From positions 50,955,257-51,019,256 of the forward strand of contig OX421965.1 of NCBI GenBank assembly GCA_949128115.1: a stretch of DNA of 64,000 bases, in the 5' to 3' direction. The notes below the pieces were generated by a model. That model had not been told where the DNA came from, ran no database searches, and was given only the letters and a program-made list of their open reading frames with translations. This stretch comes from Anaspis maculata. Taxonomy: Eukaryota > Arthropoda > Insecta > Coleoptera > Scraptiidae. This document shows positions 42,601 through 54,705 of the stretch, in pieces; the stretch's first letter is position 1; every line of letters begins with the position of its first letter. Position numbers and translations under genes: made by a program.

Positions 42601-45600
42601 TTAAAAAATTGTGAATAGGCCATGATTACTTCTTTGGGACCTTGATGCAAAAACATTCGATATATAGGTACTCGGACTTTCGAACAAAAGTTTTAGTGAG
42701 ATCTCGGCATTTCACATCCGTCTAATTTTGCACATGTGATGGTTGGGCCTCAGGGAGTGTATGTTCAAAAAATTGTGGATAGGCCATGATTACTTCTTTG
42801 AGGCCTTGATGCAAAAACATTCGATATATAGGTACTCGGACTTTCGAACAAAAGTTTTAGTGAGATCTCGGCATTTCACATCCGTCTAATTTTGCACATG
42901 TGATGGTTGGGCCTCAGGGAGTGTATGTTCAAAAAATTGTGGATAGGCCATGATTTTTTCTTTGGGGCCTTGATGCAAAAACATTCGATATATAGGTACT
43001 CGGACTTTCGAACAAAAGTTTTAATGAGATCTCGGCATTTCACATCCGTCTAATTTTGCACATGTGATGGTTGGGCCTCAGGGAGTGTATGTTCAAAAAA
43101 TTGTGAATAGGCCATGATTTTTTCTTTGGGGCCTTGATGCAAAAACATTCGATATATAGGTACTCGGACTTTCGAACAAAAGTTTCAGTGAGATCTCGGC
43201 ATTTCACATCCGTCTAATTTTGCACATGTGATGGTTGGGCCTCAGGGAGTGTATGTTCAAAAAATTGTGGATAGGCCATGATTACTTCTTTGGGGCCTTG
43301 ATGCAAAAACATTCGATAGATAGGTACTCGGACTTTCGAACAAAAGTTTTAGTGAGATCGCGGCATTTCACATCCATCTAATTTTGCACATGTGATGGTT
43401 GGGCCTCAGGGAGTGTATGTTCAAAAAATTGTGGATGAGCCATGATTTTTTCTTTGGGGCCTTGATGCAAAAACATACGATATATAGGTACTCGGACTTT
43501 CGAACAAAAGTTTTAGTGAGATCTCGGCATTTCACATCCGTCTAATTTTGCATATGTGATGGTTGGGCCTCAGGGAGTGTATGTTCAAAAAATTGTGAAT
43601 AGGCCATGATTACTTCTTTGGGGCCTTGATGCAAAAACATTCGATATATAGGTACTCGGACTTTCGAACAAAAGTTTCAGTGAGATCTCGGCATTTCACA
43701 TCCGTCTAATTTTGCACATGTGATGGTTGGGCCTCAGGGAGTGTATGTTCAAAAAATTGTGAATAGGCCATGATTACTTCTTTGGGGCCTTGATGCAAAA
43801 ACATTCGATATATAGGTACTCGGACTTTCGAACAAAAGTTTTAGTGACATCTCGGCATTTCACATCCGTCTAATTTTGCACATGTGATGGTTGGGCCTCA
43901 GGGAGTGTATGTTTAAAAAATTGTGAATAGGCCATGATTACTTCTTTGGGGCCTTGATGCAAAAACATTCGATATATAGGTACTCGGACTTTCGAACAAA
44001 AGTTTTAGTGAGATCTCGGCATTTCACATCCGTCTAATTTTGCACATGTGATGGTTGGGCCTCAGGGAGTGTATGTTCAAAAAATTGTGAATAGGCCATG
44101 ATTTTTTCTTTGGGGCCTTGATGCAAAAACATACGATATATAGGTACTCGGACTTTCGAACAAAAGTTTTAGTGAGATCTCGGCATTTCACATCCGTCTA
44201 ATTTTGCACATGTGATGGTTGGGCCTCAGGGAGTGTATGTTAAAAAAATTGTGGATAGGCCATGATTACTTCTTTGAGGCCTTGATGCAAAAACATTCGA
44301 TATATAGGTACTCGGACTTTCGAACAAAAGTTTTAGTGAGATCTCGGCATTTCACATCCGTATAATTTTGCACATGTGATGGTTGGGCCTCAGGGAGTGT
44401 ATGTTCAAAAAATTGTGAATAGGCCATGATTACTTCTTTGGGGCCTTGATGCAAAAACATTCGATATATAGGTACTCGGACTTTCGAGCAAAAGTTTTAG
44501 TGAGATCGCGGCATTTCACATCCATCTTATTTTGCACATGTGATGGTTGGGCCTCAGGGAGTGTATGTTCAAAAAATTGTGAATAGGTCATGATTTTTCT
44601 TTGGGGCCTTGATGCAAAAACATACGATATTAGGTACTCGGACTTTCGAACAAAAGTTTTAGTGAGATCTCGGCATTTCACATCCGTCTAATTTTGCACA
44701 TGTGATGGTTGGGCCTCAGGGAGTGTATGTTCAAAAAATTGTGGATAGGCCATGATTACTTCTTTGAGGCCTTGATGCAAAAACATTCGATATATAGGTA
44801 CTCGGACTTTCGAACAAAAGTTTTAGTGAGATCTCGGCATTTCACATCCGTATAATTTTGCACATGTGATGGTTGGGCCTCAGGGAGTGTATGTTCAAAA
44901 AATTGTGAATAGGCCATGATTACTTCTTTGGGGCCTTGATGCAAAAACATTCGATATATAGGTACTCGGACTTTCGAACAAAAGTTTTAGTGAGATCTGG
45001 GCATTTCACATCCGTCTAATTTTGCACATGTGATGGTTGGGCCTCAGGGAGTGTATGTTCAAAAAATTGTGAATAGGCCATGATTTTTTCGTTGGGGCCT
45101 TGATACAAAAACATTCGATATATAGGTACTCGGACTTTCGAACAAAAGTTTTAGTGGGATCTCGGCATTTTACATCCGTCTAATTTAGCACATGTGATGG
45201 TTGGGCCTCAGCGAGTGTTTGTTTAAAAAATTGTGAATAGGCCATGATTACTTCTTTGGGACCTTGATGCAAAAACATTCGATATATAGGTACTCGGACT
45301 TTCGAACAAAAGTTTTAGTGAGATCTCGGCATTTCACATCCGTCTAATTTTGCACATGTGATGGTTGGGCCTCAGGGAGTGTATGTTCAAAAAATTGTGG
45401 ATAGGCCATGATTACTTCTTTGAGGCCTTGATGCAAAAACATTCGATATATAGGTACTCGGACTTTCGAACAAAAGTTTTAGTGAGATCTCGGCATTTCA
45501 CATCCGTCTAATTTTGCACATGTGATGGTTGGGCCTCAGGGAGTGTATGTTCAAAAAATTGTGGATAGGCCATGATTTTTTCTTTGGGGCCTTGATGCAA

Positions 45601-46830
45601 AAACATTCGATATATAGGTACTCGGACTTTCGAACAAAAGTTTTAATGAGATCTCGGCATTTCACATCCGTCTAATTTTGCACATGTGATGGTTGGGCCT
45701 CAGGGAGTGTATGTTCAAAAAATTGTGAATAGGCCATGATTTTTTCTTTGGGGCCTTGATGCAAAAACATTCGATATATAGGTACTCGGACTTTCGAACA
45801 AAAGTTTCAGTGAGATCTCGGCATTTCACATCCGTCTAATTTTGCACATGTGATGGTTGGGCCTCAGGGAGTGTATGTTCAAAAAATTGTGGATAGGCCA
45901 TGATTACTTCTTTGGGGCCTTGATGCAAAAACATTCGATAGATAGGTACTCGGACTTTCGAACAAAAGTTTTAGTGAGATCGCGGCATTTCACATCCATC
46001 TAATTTTGCACATGTGATGGTTGGGCCTCAGGGAGTGTATGTTCAAAAAATTGTGGATGAGCCATGATTTTTTCTTTGGGGCCTTGATGCAAAAACATAC
46101 GATATATAGGTACTCGGACTTTCGAACAAAAGTTTTAGTGAGATCTCGGCATTTCACATCCGTCTAATTTTGCACATGTGATGATTGGGCCTCAGGGAGT
46201 GTATGTTCAAAAAATTGTGAATAGGCCATGATTACTTCTTTGGGGCCTTGATGCAAAAACATTCGATATATAGGTACTCGGACTTTCGAACAAAAGTTTC
46301 AGTGAGATCTCGGCATTTCACATCCGTCTAATTTTGCACATGTGATGGTTGGGCCTCAGGGAGTGTATGTTCAAAAAATTGTGAATAGGCCATGATTACT
46401 TCTTTGGGGCCTTGATGCAAAAACATTCGATATATAGGTACTCGGACTTTCGAACAAAAGTTTTAGTGAGATCTCGGCATTTCACATCCGTCTAATTTTG
46501 CACATGTGATGGTTGGGCCTCAGGGAGTGTATGTTCAAAAAATTGTGAATAGGCCATGATTACTTCTTTGGGGCCTTGATGCAAAAACATTCGATATATA
46601 GGTACTCGGACTTTCGAACAAAAGTTTTAGTGAGATCTCGGCATTTCACATCCGTCTAATTTTGCACATGTGATGGTTGGGCCTCAGGGAGTGTATGTTC
46701 AAAAAATTGTGAATAGGCCATGATTTTTTCTTTGGGGCCTTGATGCAAAAACATACGATATATAGGTACTCGGACTTTCGAACAAAAGTTTTAGTGAGAT
46801 CTCGGCATTTCACATCCGTCTAATTTTGCA
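39680..46830 (+). repeat. 16-monomer higher-order repeat, period 2622 bp
   Basis: The rare variant TTTTTTCGTTGGGGCC followed by GATACAAAAAC places its CG at 39846, 42468 and 45090, exactly 2622 bp apart each time. Linked variants GCCTCAGCGAGTGTTTGTTT, CGATAGATAGGTACTCGG and GTGAGATCGCGGCATTTCAC repeat at the same spacing. There are two full copies and a third that diverges gradually after about 46460. Confidence 0.93.
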
Positions 46831-47135
46831 CATGTGATGGTTGGGCCTCAGGGAGTGTATGTTCAAAAAATTGTGAATAGGCCATGATTACTTCTTTGGG
46901 GCCTTGATGCAAAAACATTCGATATATAGGTACTCGGACTTTCGAACAAAAGTTTTAGTGAGATCTCGGCATTTCACATCCGTCTAATTTTGCACATGTG
47001 ATGGTTGGGCCTCAGGGAGTGTATGTTCAAAAAATTGTGAATAGGCCATGATTTTTTCTTTGGGGCCTTGATGCAAAAACATTCGATATATAGGTACTCG
47101 GACTTTCGAACAAAGTTTTAGTGAGATCCCGGCAT

Positions 47136-47916
47136 TGCACGTCTGCACATCACATCTTAATCACATCATGATTAACGCGACTCAATATTTCCAAGTTGCG
47201 ATTGCTGTTATTCATCATTTAGGGTAAATAATTAATAGATGACTTCTGTAAACATTTTTGCGCAATGTCGGGCGCCATCTTGTACTCTGGACTTTTGGTC
47301 AAGATTTACGACCGGCAACCTCCACTCCGTGATCCACTACAGCCAGGATAGGTTCAGTTCATGAGGAATAAGAAATAATTTGCTGGTTGTCGAACGGACA
47401 ATGACCCATATCGCCTTAGCTGAGATTATATTCCTTTATGTGCCGCCACCTTGGATTTCGGTCTTTCGATCACAGTCAGTTGGTCTGTTGACATCGCTTC
47501 TTTTATTCGAGAGAGGAATTCTACGAGTTGATTAAAACTGAATCGATGGTTGCTGCCAAATGCTTCGGTTTAATTACTAAGAATTTTTCGATAACTTTTG
47601 TTTCACCCTGTAAATGAGTCTGCACGTTTGCTCGTTAGCTCATGTTCCATTTGTTAGGAAAGGGTAGCCTAGAGACACAAAGGCAAAATGTAGAGCTTCC
47701 ATTGATGTGTGAGGTCTGATTTCTAAATACAATGCTATTTATCACTGTCATTTTTTTCTATAATTTTGCTGTAGTGATCCGGACAAAAAAAAATTTTTTA
47801 GTAAAGTTCTCTGCATGGCCCATTTTTTTTACTTCGTCCATGTGATGGTAAGGCCTTCACGAGGCCCCATGCAGAGGTCTATGGGGCCGAAAATATGCCC
47901 AAACTGGATAGTGCTC
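47136..47916. other. No gene recognised; short hairpin
   Basis: Right flank of satellite B. CTCTGCATGG (about 47811) and CCATGCAGAG (about 47866) form a short hairpin. The last 35 bp match the left half of the empty site at 26965-27055. Confidence 0.45.
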
Positions 47917-49968
47917 TTTGGCATACTTGTTCAGAAGACCCTCTTTTGCAATTCCAGATGTGGCGCCACGCGAGATTTTGCGCCAGAGACACTGTATTGC
48001 TGTTAATATACCTGCTAGGGGTAAATTCTGCAAAAATGGTTCCTGGCCGGTCTCTGGTACCGCAGTCGGTATTTTTTAGTTCTGTTTAGTTGAAACTAAA
48101 TGTGGAAATGAGTGAGGAGTACATTTTCACAAGCAAAGTTCCAAATGCTGCCTTAATACGTTGTTTTAATACATTTTAAGGCCAACTTTGTTTTAGTACA
48201 GGGAACATGGTAAAATATTTGCCAAAACCTCGGCAAAGATATGACTGTCCTGAAAATTTCATATTCTGTCCAGAATTATGTGCCCTACTACATATCTAAA
48301 ATTGCCAAAAATCGCACCTCGAAGGTTCGAGTTATTGGAGGGGGGGTAAAAAATTGCAACCCAAAATGAAAGGTATAAAACCCGCTGGAACCCGTCAATC
48401 CAATGGATGCAAATACGTCGTAGTTCGACGCATCACAACCAGTTGATACAATTTTGGAACAAAAAGTGTCGATCATTGTTGAAGGGGGGTCGTGGGGAAG
48501 GGCGAAACTCGGCTGGGTGGCTCTTTTTCTTCCTGGGCCATGAAGAATCGATCACGACAAGATTGGTACCTTTTCCGACTAAATTCAATGTCCTGAACTT
48601 AAATCCGATGTGTAAATTTGGATAAAAACAAGTTCGAACAAGTTAACTTTAGAAAACCTGTTTTTTCTTTGACAATTTTCATAAAAAACTTTTTTTACTG
48701 TTAGAGGTATTCATCTTTGAAAACATCTCAGAGGTCATTAGACTAAACTGTATTCTTCACGAAAATCATCCATTCGATCTTTAACTTTGTTTTTCGAGGT
48801 AGGAAAAATCGATTTGAACTTTAGTCGGCACTGCCCGGCGTCTACTAATGACCAGAACACAACAGCATGCACCTTCAAGAAATAACTCAATACCCTGCAT
48901 TGCGATTTATGACGATTTTGTTTATGTTATAGAGAATTCAGTTCTGCACAGATCCTCAAACTTTCAAAGATGAGTTATAATTTTTCAGATAGTTTGGGCT
49001 ATTTTCATTTAAAGATGCATGGTGTAGTGTTCTGGTCAGTAGTAGACGCCGGGCCCTGCCGACTAAAGTTCAAATCGATTTTTTCTATCTCGAAAAACAA
49101 AGTTACAGATCAAATGAATGATTTTCGTGAAGAATACAGTTCAATCTAATGGCCTCTGAAATATTTTCAAAGATGAATGCCTCTAACAGTAAAAAAAGTT
49201 TTGTGAAAATTGTCAAAGAAAAAACAGGTTTTCTCAAGTTAACTTGTTTGAACTTGTTTTTGTCCAAATTTATACACCGGATTCAAGTTCAGGACATTGA
49301 ATTTAGTCGGAAAAGATACCAATCTTGTCGTGATCGATTCTTCATGGCCCAGGAAGAAAAAGAGCCACCCAGCCGAGTTTCGCCCTCCCCCGCGACCCCC
49401 CTCCAACAATGATCGACACTTTTTGTGCCAAAATTGTATCAACGGGATGTGATGCGTCGAACTACGATGTATTTGCATCCATTGGATTGACGGGTTCCAT
49501 TGGGTTCCATACCTTTAATTTTGAGTTGCAATTTTTTACCCCTCCTCCAATAACTCGAAGTCTCGTGGTGCGATTTTTGACAATTTCAGATATGTAGTAG
49601 AGCACTTAATTTTGAACAGAATATCACATTTTCAGGACGTTCATATTTTTGCCGAGGTTTTGGCAATTTTTTTACCATGTTTCCTGTACTAAAACAAAGT
49701 TGGCCTTAAAATGCATAAAAACAACGTATAAAGGCAGCATTTGGAACTTTTCTTGTGAAAATGCACTCCCCACTCATTTCTATATGTAGTTTTAGCTAAA
49801 CAGAACTAAAAAATACCGACTGCGGTACCAGAGACCAGCCAGGAACCATTTTTGCAGAATTTACCCCTAGCAGGTATATTAACCGCAATACAGTGCCTCT
49901 GGTGCGAAATCTTGCGTGGCGCCACATCTGGAATTGCAAAGGAAGGTCTTCTGAACACGTATGCCAAA
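47917..49968. mobile_element. 2.05-kb palindromic element (P5)
   Basis: The left end TTTGGCATACTTGTTCAGAA and right end TTCTGAACACGTATGCCAAA are inverted. The arms run to about 48885 and from about 49010, sharing for example GACCAGAACAC / GTGTTCTGGTC and GGTACCGCAGTCGGTATTTT / its complement. The boundaries are confirmed by an uninterrupted paralogue at 26965-27055. The TTT at each junction is either a 3-bp duplication or part of the ends. No transposase frame is recognised. Confidence 0.85.
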
Positions 49969-50717
49969 TTTCATGCTTTTATCACAAAATGCACAGATCA
50001 TTCTATTTTTGGCCGTTAACCCCGCCACTACATTCAGAAACTGCCAACTCAAACTGTACAACATTTGCTTAGCCGAATAACGCTGCCGCTCCAACACGCC
50101 GCCCTCAAAGTAAGTGATAAATGTTAAACATAAACCTGAAGACAGCGATCTAATTCTTTCGCTATATAGATAGCTGACTGAAAATGGGAGAAGATAGGCT
50201 ACTTTTGATTAGTCGCCGCCTCCAGCTCCCGCCCCCAAACAAAAAAATGCAACTTTCACAATTTTCACTGATTCATGATACTGATTCATATCTCCTTAAA
50301 CATTTAGAAACTCCCAACTCAAATAGTTACTTTACCAAATGCTGTCGCCCTATGCCTATACTTTGCCTCCAGAGTAAAGAGATAAATGAAAAACCAAAGA
50401 AAATTAAAACCAATTTACAAATGATAAAAGTGACGTTTTATTTTGAGGCCACTGAAATTTTGATAGGTGGATTACCGCTATTAGTCTGGTGCAGATTTCG
50501 GTAGATTCCAGAATCTCGGAATAAGTCAGTAGTGGGACTCTGATGCATGGAATAGTTTCAATGTCACGTGACTTTTCCAATCTGTAGTATGACCTCTGAC
50601 AGCAATGCGACCGCAAATAATTCATCCGCCACCATCCCTTACGCAGCGTTTTGTAGCTGTAAACATACGGCTGCCGCTTCCAATTGAACACCTTAAATGC
50701 AAAGGAAATTTCTTCTA
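49969..50717. repeat. Dispersed repeat debris including K, partial copy 4
   Basis: The first 45 bp match the right half of the empty site. TAGTCGCCGCCTCCAGCTCC, then CAAACAAAAAAATGCAAC, at about 50203-50260 is a K-like block. The rest shows short frames only. Confidence 0.5.
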
Positions 50718-51637
50718 CAGGGTGTCCGTTTTTCGAGGCTAAGCATGGGTATCTCGCTTATCTTTGGAGATACAGAGTCGGTTAAATTAGAAAAAAGTTG
50801 CGAATTTTCATGATGATCAATGATCCAAGAAGATATTTGACCTGTCAGTTTTAGTTTTCAAGATATCGAGAAAAAACAGAAATTTGAAATTTTTGTTTTT
50901 ATTTTTTATTTGATAAACGGTTGAAGGTAGCCTTTTCTAATGAGAACATTGTGGGGGCACTTTTCCAAGGGGAATTCATTGTTGCCAAAATCTTCATTCT
51001 ATCTTGCAAAACAACCGATATATGACATTCAACTTTTTTTTCTCTTATGGGCGCCATATTGAATTTTGACATTTTTGAATACAATATTTTTTTCTGGTTA
51101 CAACGATGTGTCACATGCCACTGTTGAATTCATGCTTTTGAGCAAAAAAATATTTTTTTATTTTTCAAAGAGTGCTTTGGAAACAAAAACAGCACCGACA
51201 ATGAATTAAACGTAAATGTTGAACATTTATTTAACAGTGACATGTGGCACATAGTTGTAACCAGAAAAGAATACCGTATTCCAAAATACCAAAATCCAAT
51301 ATGGCGCCCATTAGAGCAAAAAGTTGAATGTCGTATCTCGGTTGTTTTGAAAGCTAGAATAAAGATTTTGGCAGCTTTGAATTCCCCTTGAAAAAGTGCC
51401 CTGACAATGTCTAGATTAGAAAAGGCCACCTTCAACCGTTTTTTGAATAAAAAATAAAAACAGAAATTCAAATTCCTGTTTTCTCACGATACCTCAAAAA
51501 CTAAAATCGATACGTCAAATTTCTGTTTGGATCATTGATCGTCATGAAAATGCGCAACTTTTTCCTAATTTAACCGACTTCGTATCTCTCAAGATAAGCG
51601 AGATACCCATGCTTAGCCTCGAAAAACGGACACCCTG
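50718..51637. mobile_element. Palindromic TA-flanked MITE (P6)
   Basis: 920 bp, CAGGGTGTCCGTTTTTCGAG to the inverted end, with TA at 50716-50717 and 51638-51639. The arms share GAGATACCCATGCTTAGCCT, CATGATGATCAATGATCC and TGGGCGCCATATTG-like blocks. The centre is near 51175. Confidence 0.86.
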
Positions 51638-51639
51638 TA

Positions 51640-51701
51640 TAGATTCCCAAAACTGTAGCCGTAATGCATGTTTTTAAAATATATTTGTGACGTCACAAAT
51701 A
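51640..51701 (+). repeat. Host repeat R, copy 2 (left part)
   Basis: GTTTTTAAAATATATTTGTG then ACGTCACAAATA is the counterpart of 16896-16940 in the opposite orientation. Confidence 0.75.
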
Positions 51702-52069
51702 CAGAGGGGTGCATAAAAAACGGCCACCGCTGTAGCATCGTTATTCCTTATCCGATCTTCAAAATTACAAAACCAGTTTTAATGGTTTTATCTCTTCTAT
51801 GATTCGACAGTAAAATTTTTTTTATTGTTATGATGCTTCTGAGTCCTGATAGTCAACTTTTGTTTTTTAAATGGCAACAATATTTTTTTGATATTTTTTT
51901 TTGTTTCCTTATGCTTATCTGAATATAATGATGCATCAATATTACATATTTTATTATTAGACACGAAAAAAAAAATTAAACTGCGAAATTTTTACACATC
52001 ACAGTAGCATCACAACACCCACGTGATCTGGTAGGCTGGGTGCAAAATGATGTTCAAAAGCACAGAGTA

Positions 52070-52384
52070 GGTCAGGCGTTTGATTTTTCAAAATGTAAAT
52101 GTCAAAATGTTTTCAAAATCCAAAAGAAGCTGTCCGTCTCTAAGACGTCTCTCTCTATTCTCTATTTTCAGCTTATTATTTTACACATTTTTAAGTAGGT
52201 ATTGTGACCTGTCAGGACAAAAACGTCTTATTGATTTTTCATTTCCACAATCACATTACACACTTGAAAAGATATAAAATAGTAAGCTGAAAATAGAGAA
52301 TAGACAAGTCTTAGAGACGGGCAGCTTCTTTCGGATTTTGAAAACATTTTGACATTCACATTTTGAAAAACTAAACGCCTGACC
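52070..52384. mobile_element. Palindromic MITE at the dyad of element D
   Basis: 315 bp, GGTCAGGCGTTTGATTTTTC to the inverted GCGTTTAG-type end CGCCTGACC, with TA at 52068-52069 and 52385-52386. The arms share AGCTGTCCGTCTCTAAGAC-like and CTATTCTCTATTTTCAGCTT blocks. Confidence 0.8.
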
Positions 52385-52545
52385 TACAATGTGCCTTTGT
52401 CCTTTGAACATCATTTTGCCCCCAGCCTACCGGATGGCGTGCATATCGTGGGTGTTCTGACGCTACTGCTGTGTGTGAAAATTTCGCAGTTTAATTTTTT
52501 TTCTTCGTGTTCGATAACAAAAAGTGTGATATTGATGCATCATTA

Positions 52546-53106
52546 CAGGGTGATTAAAAAATGGCGCATTTCCTCCCGTATACGTTATGGGAGACGTTGG
52601 TCGTTGGCGGAGCACGGAAAAAATAGTAAAAAAAAATTGGCTCGTTTCTCTTTCGAGTTATAAAGAGGTGAAGTTGAGAATTCAACTTCTTCAGTTTACA
52701 TGATTTTGAAGCAAGGCATTGTTAGTCGGGAAGAATCACATGCCGTTAGTAGCTCCCGAATAAAAATTTCTCTTGCAATTGAGATTTGAGTCGTATTTTT
52801 AAATTTAAAAATTCGTCTTCCACCTCAAAGGTGCCGTGAAAATACATTCCGCAAGTATGCTTGGTATGGTATGGCAGGTTCTACGGAGTTTCTAGGGCAA
52901 CAATACATTTATGCTATTGTAATGTACCTCTTTGATCTCAAGGTGCCAGGTAGGTACTCATGCGATGCTGCCAGATTGAACAGATTTGTTTTTGTTAATA
53001 ACTTGCAAATCAAAGCCGATAATTTTTTTATATTATTCTTCCCATGCTCCGTTAACGTCCACTGTAACGTGCCCGAAAGGGAATGCGCCATTTTTTAATC
53101 ACCCTG
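52546..53106. mobile_element. TA-flanked MITE in the right arm of element D
   Basis: 561 bp, CAGGGTGATTAAAAAATGGC to GCCATTTTTTAATCACCCTG, with TA at 52544-52545 and 53107-53108. The inverted repeats are about 100 bp and imperfect; the interior is not palindromic. It contains no recognisable protein. Confidence 0.82.
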
Positions 53107-53330
53107 TATATCCAGATAATTACAAGGAATCCGAAAAAAAATAAAAAAAATATAGTTGCTATTTGAAAAACAAAAATTGACTGTCAGTGCTCAGAAGCAT
53201 CATAATAAAAAATATTTTCTAGTGTAGAATCATAGAAGGCATTATACCAATAAAACTGATTTTTGAATTTTGAAGATCGGATAAGGAATAACGATGCTAC
53301 AGCGGTGGCCGTTTTTTATGCACTCCTCTG

Positions 53331-53612
53331 TATACTAAAAACTAAACGAATAGTACTATTAGGTTGAAAACTCAAAAAACTTTTGAAGTGGCATCACTAT
53401 ATGTTTGGAAAATACAGACACAAAAAGCCCACGTAAGTTTCCCTACTGTTACCAACCCTTTGAAAAAAAATCGAGAAAGATCTTTCTAGCCATAAATATA
53501 TTTACCGGAAACTTTTAGGAAATACTCTTTATTACTGTTGTTGATGATTGAAAGAAATTCCATTCAAATTTATTTCATTGGCAAGTACCGGTACCCCATT
53601 CCGATAACAAAA
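53331..53612 (+). repeat. Host repeat R, copy 2 (right part)
   Basis: TATACTAAAAACTAAACGAA through TTACCAACCCTTTGAAAAAA to TTGGCAAGTACCGGTACCCC is the reverse complement of 15570-15829, with many substitutions. Confidence 0.72.
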
Positions 53613-54643
53613 TATCACAATGAGTTTCGATTGGAGAGAGTGGGCAAAGAATAGTGTTTCTCCTTCAACCAAATTTCTTTACAGTCACAATATGCCTCTT
53701 CAAGAAAATGCGCTACTGAGACTCACGCACGTGATGGCATACTCACTTGTTTCAACTGTCGTGAGTTGTGAGTTCAAATTTTAACTGAAGCCTAACGGCA
53801 TTTGAATTTTCCGTCATTCGTTGGCATACTTACCTACTTAAGATGCTGTTACTGTCAAGAATGTTAAGTTATCTACTTCAAACTTCTAGTTGAAAAGGTG
53901 AATCAATCAATTTTTTCTGGATAATCCGACGAGAGAATCACGCTTTTGGAACTAAATAGGTCGCTCGCTCCGCAACACCGTCGCTATTTGCCCAACTTTA
54001 TAACTAAACAAATTTCATTTCAATCCAAGTCCCTTAGCCTGTCAACACCTATTCCGATTCCTTTTTTGTCCCCTCGAGGGCACGAAACTCTATCCCAATG
54101 TATGTACTTATCGGTAGGTCCTCAAGGACTAAAGTCCATTATACAAAGCATGTGGTCCGGCATTTAATTACTCTTGGAACTCGTATCGACTGCCAGAGAT
54201 GTCAGCATCAACGCACACACCAAGGACGACGATGAGAAGGACGAGAAAGGATAGACGCATGACGTCCCGAAGGACGCATGCGTCCTTGCCCTCATACGGG
54301 ATATTATTTATTTGGTGATAAACTGGAGGAGGATGTAACGCGGGGTTATATCTCCTGGTGCTCGAAAAAACAAAATCGCCTTCTTTTTAAACACCCCGTT
54401 TGTAAAATTCAAACACCAACATGCGTTTGATGTTCCGAAACGCCCGATGCCCGCAGACAGGGAAAAATAAAAATTCCTGTTTTCTTCGGTGCTGAAAAAT
54501 ATGGTGTTTCATTGTTGTTATAGTCACGTTGTGGTCGTTACAAAATGACGGTAGTAGTAGCATTAACAATAATAATCTTCGGTTTTTCGTGGTGCGGAAG
54601 AGAATAAGCGCGGAGTGTGGGAAGAGAAGTCAGAGGAGAGAAA
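53613..54643. other. No gene recognised; possible 5' flank of a gene
   Basis: Less repeat-rich sequence. The last 60 bp are GA-rich (AGAGAAGTCAGAGGAGAGAA), which could be the 5' UTR of the candidate exon that follows. Confidence 0.35.
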
Positions 54644-54705
54644 ATGTTGCTGCGGGCCATCATCCTTCACCTCCTCGCATCTATCTGGGGTTCGCATCTC
54701 GTGAG
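54644..54705 (+). CDS. Candidate first coding exon: signal peptide plus splice donor
   Basis: An ATG in a purine-rich context (GAGAAAATG) opens MLLRAIILHLLASIWGSHLV and then meets a good donor, GTGAG|GTAAAC, at 54705/54706. The 20 residues form a typical signal peptide: a basic N-region (R4), a hydrophobic core (AIILHLLASIW) and a small-residue/polar end. If real, the gene makes a secreted or membrane protein, and the rest lies downstream in this window or beyond. I found no second exon. The competing longer frame in the same place (54529-54816) has no features. The chance of a coincidental 62-bp exon is substantial. Confidence 0.3.

Larger units (their letters stand above)
37110..47135 (+). 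repeat. Satellite B, about 164-bp monomers, roughly 60 copies
   Basis: Monomers run GAGATCTCGGCATTTCACAT, CCGTCTAATTTTGCACATGT, GATGGTTGGGCCTCAGGGAG, TGTATGTTCAAAAAATTGTG, AATAGGCCATGATTACTTCT, TTGGGGCCTTGATGCAAAAA, CATTCGATATATAGGTACTC, GGACTTTCGAACAAAAGTTT. TACTCGG starts at 37261, 37425 and 37589 (164 bp steps). Most monomers differ by only a few bases. The array is unrelated in sequence to satellite A, which it abuts directly. Its 64-83 codon minus-strand frames recur only because the repeat does. Confidence 0.96.
51702..53330. mobile_element. Palindromic TA-flanked MITE D with two nested elements
   Basis: The ends are CAGAGGGGTGCATAAAAAAC and GTTTTTTATGCACTCCTCTG, with TA at 51700-51701 and 53331-53332. 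The arms are about 368 and 383 bp once the inner elements (52070-52384 and 52546-53106) are removed. CAAAATGATGTTCAAAAG and CCTTTGAACATCATTTTG flank the dyad. Confidence 0.85.

Noticed and set aside
41644..44950. Recurrent 64-83 codon minus-strand frames in satellite B (MFLHQGPKEVIMAYSQFFEH type)
   Set aside because: They repeat only because the 164-bp monomer does. The period is not a multiple of three and every monomer brings a stop, so there is no continuous protein.
37110..47135. CRISPR-like array or CENP-B boxes in satellite B
   Set aside because: There are no unique spacers; the whole 164 bp repeats. TTCGATATATAGGTA only partly resembles the CENP-B box and lacks the CGGG half.
12692..53330. 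Palindromes as assembly artefacts (inverted duplications of reads)
   Set aside because: The arms differ by many substitutions, several families occur twice at separate loci, and most have TA target duplications, so they are genuine elements. The near-identical 2622-bp satellite copies are the one place where mis-assembly remains possible.
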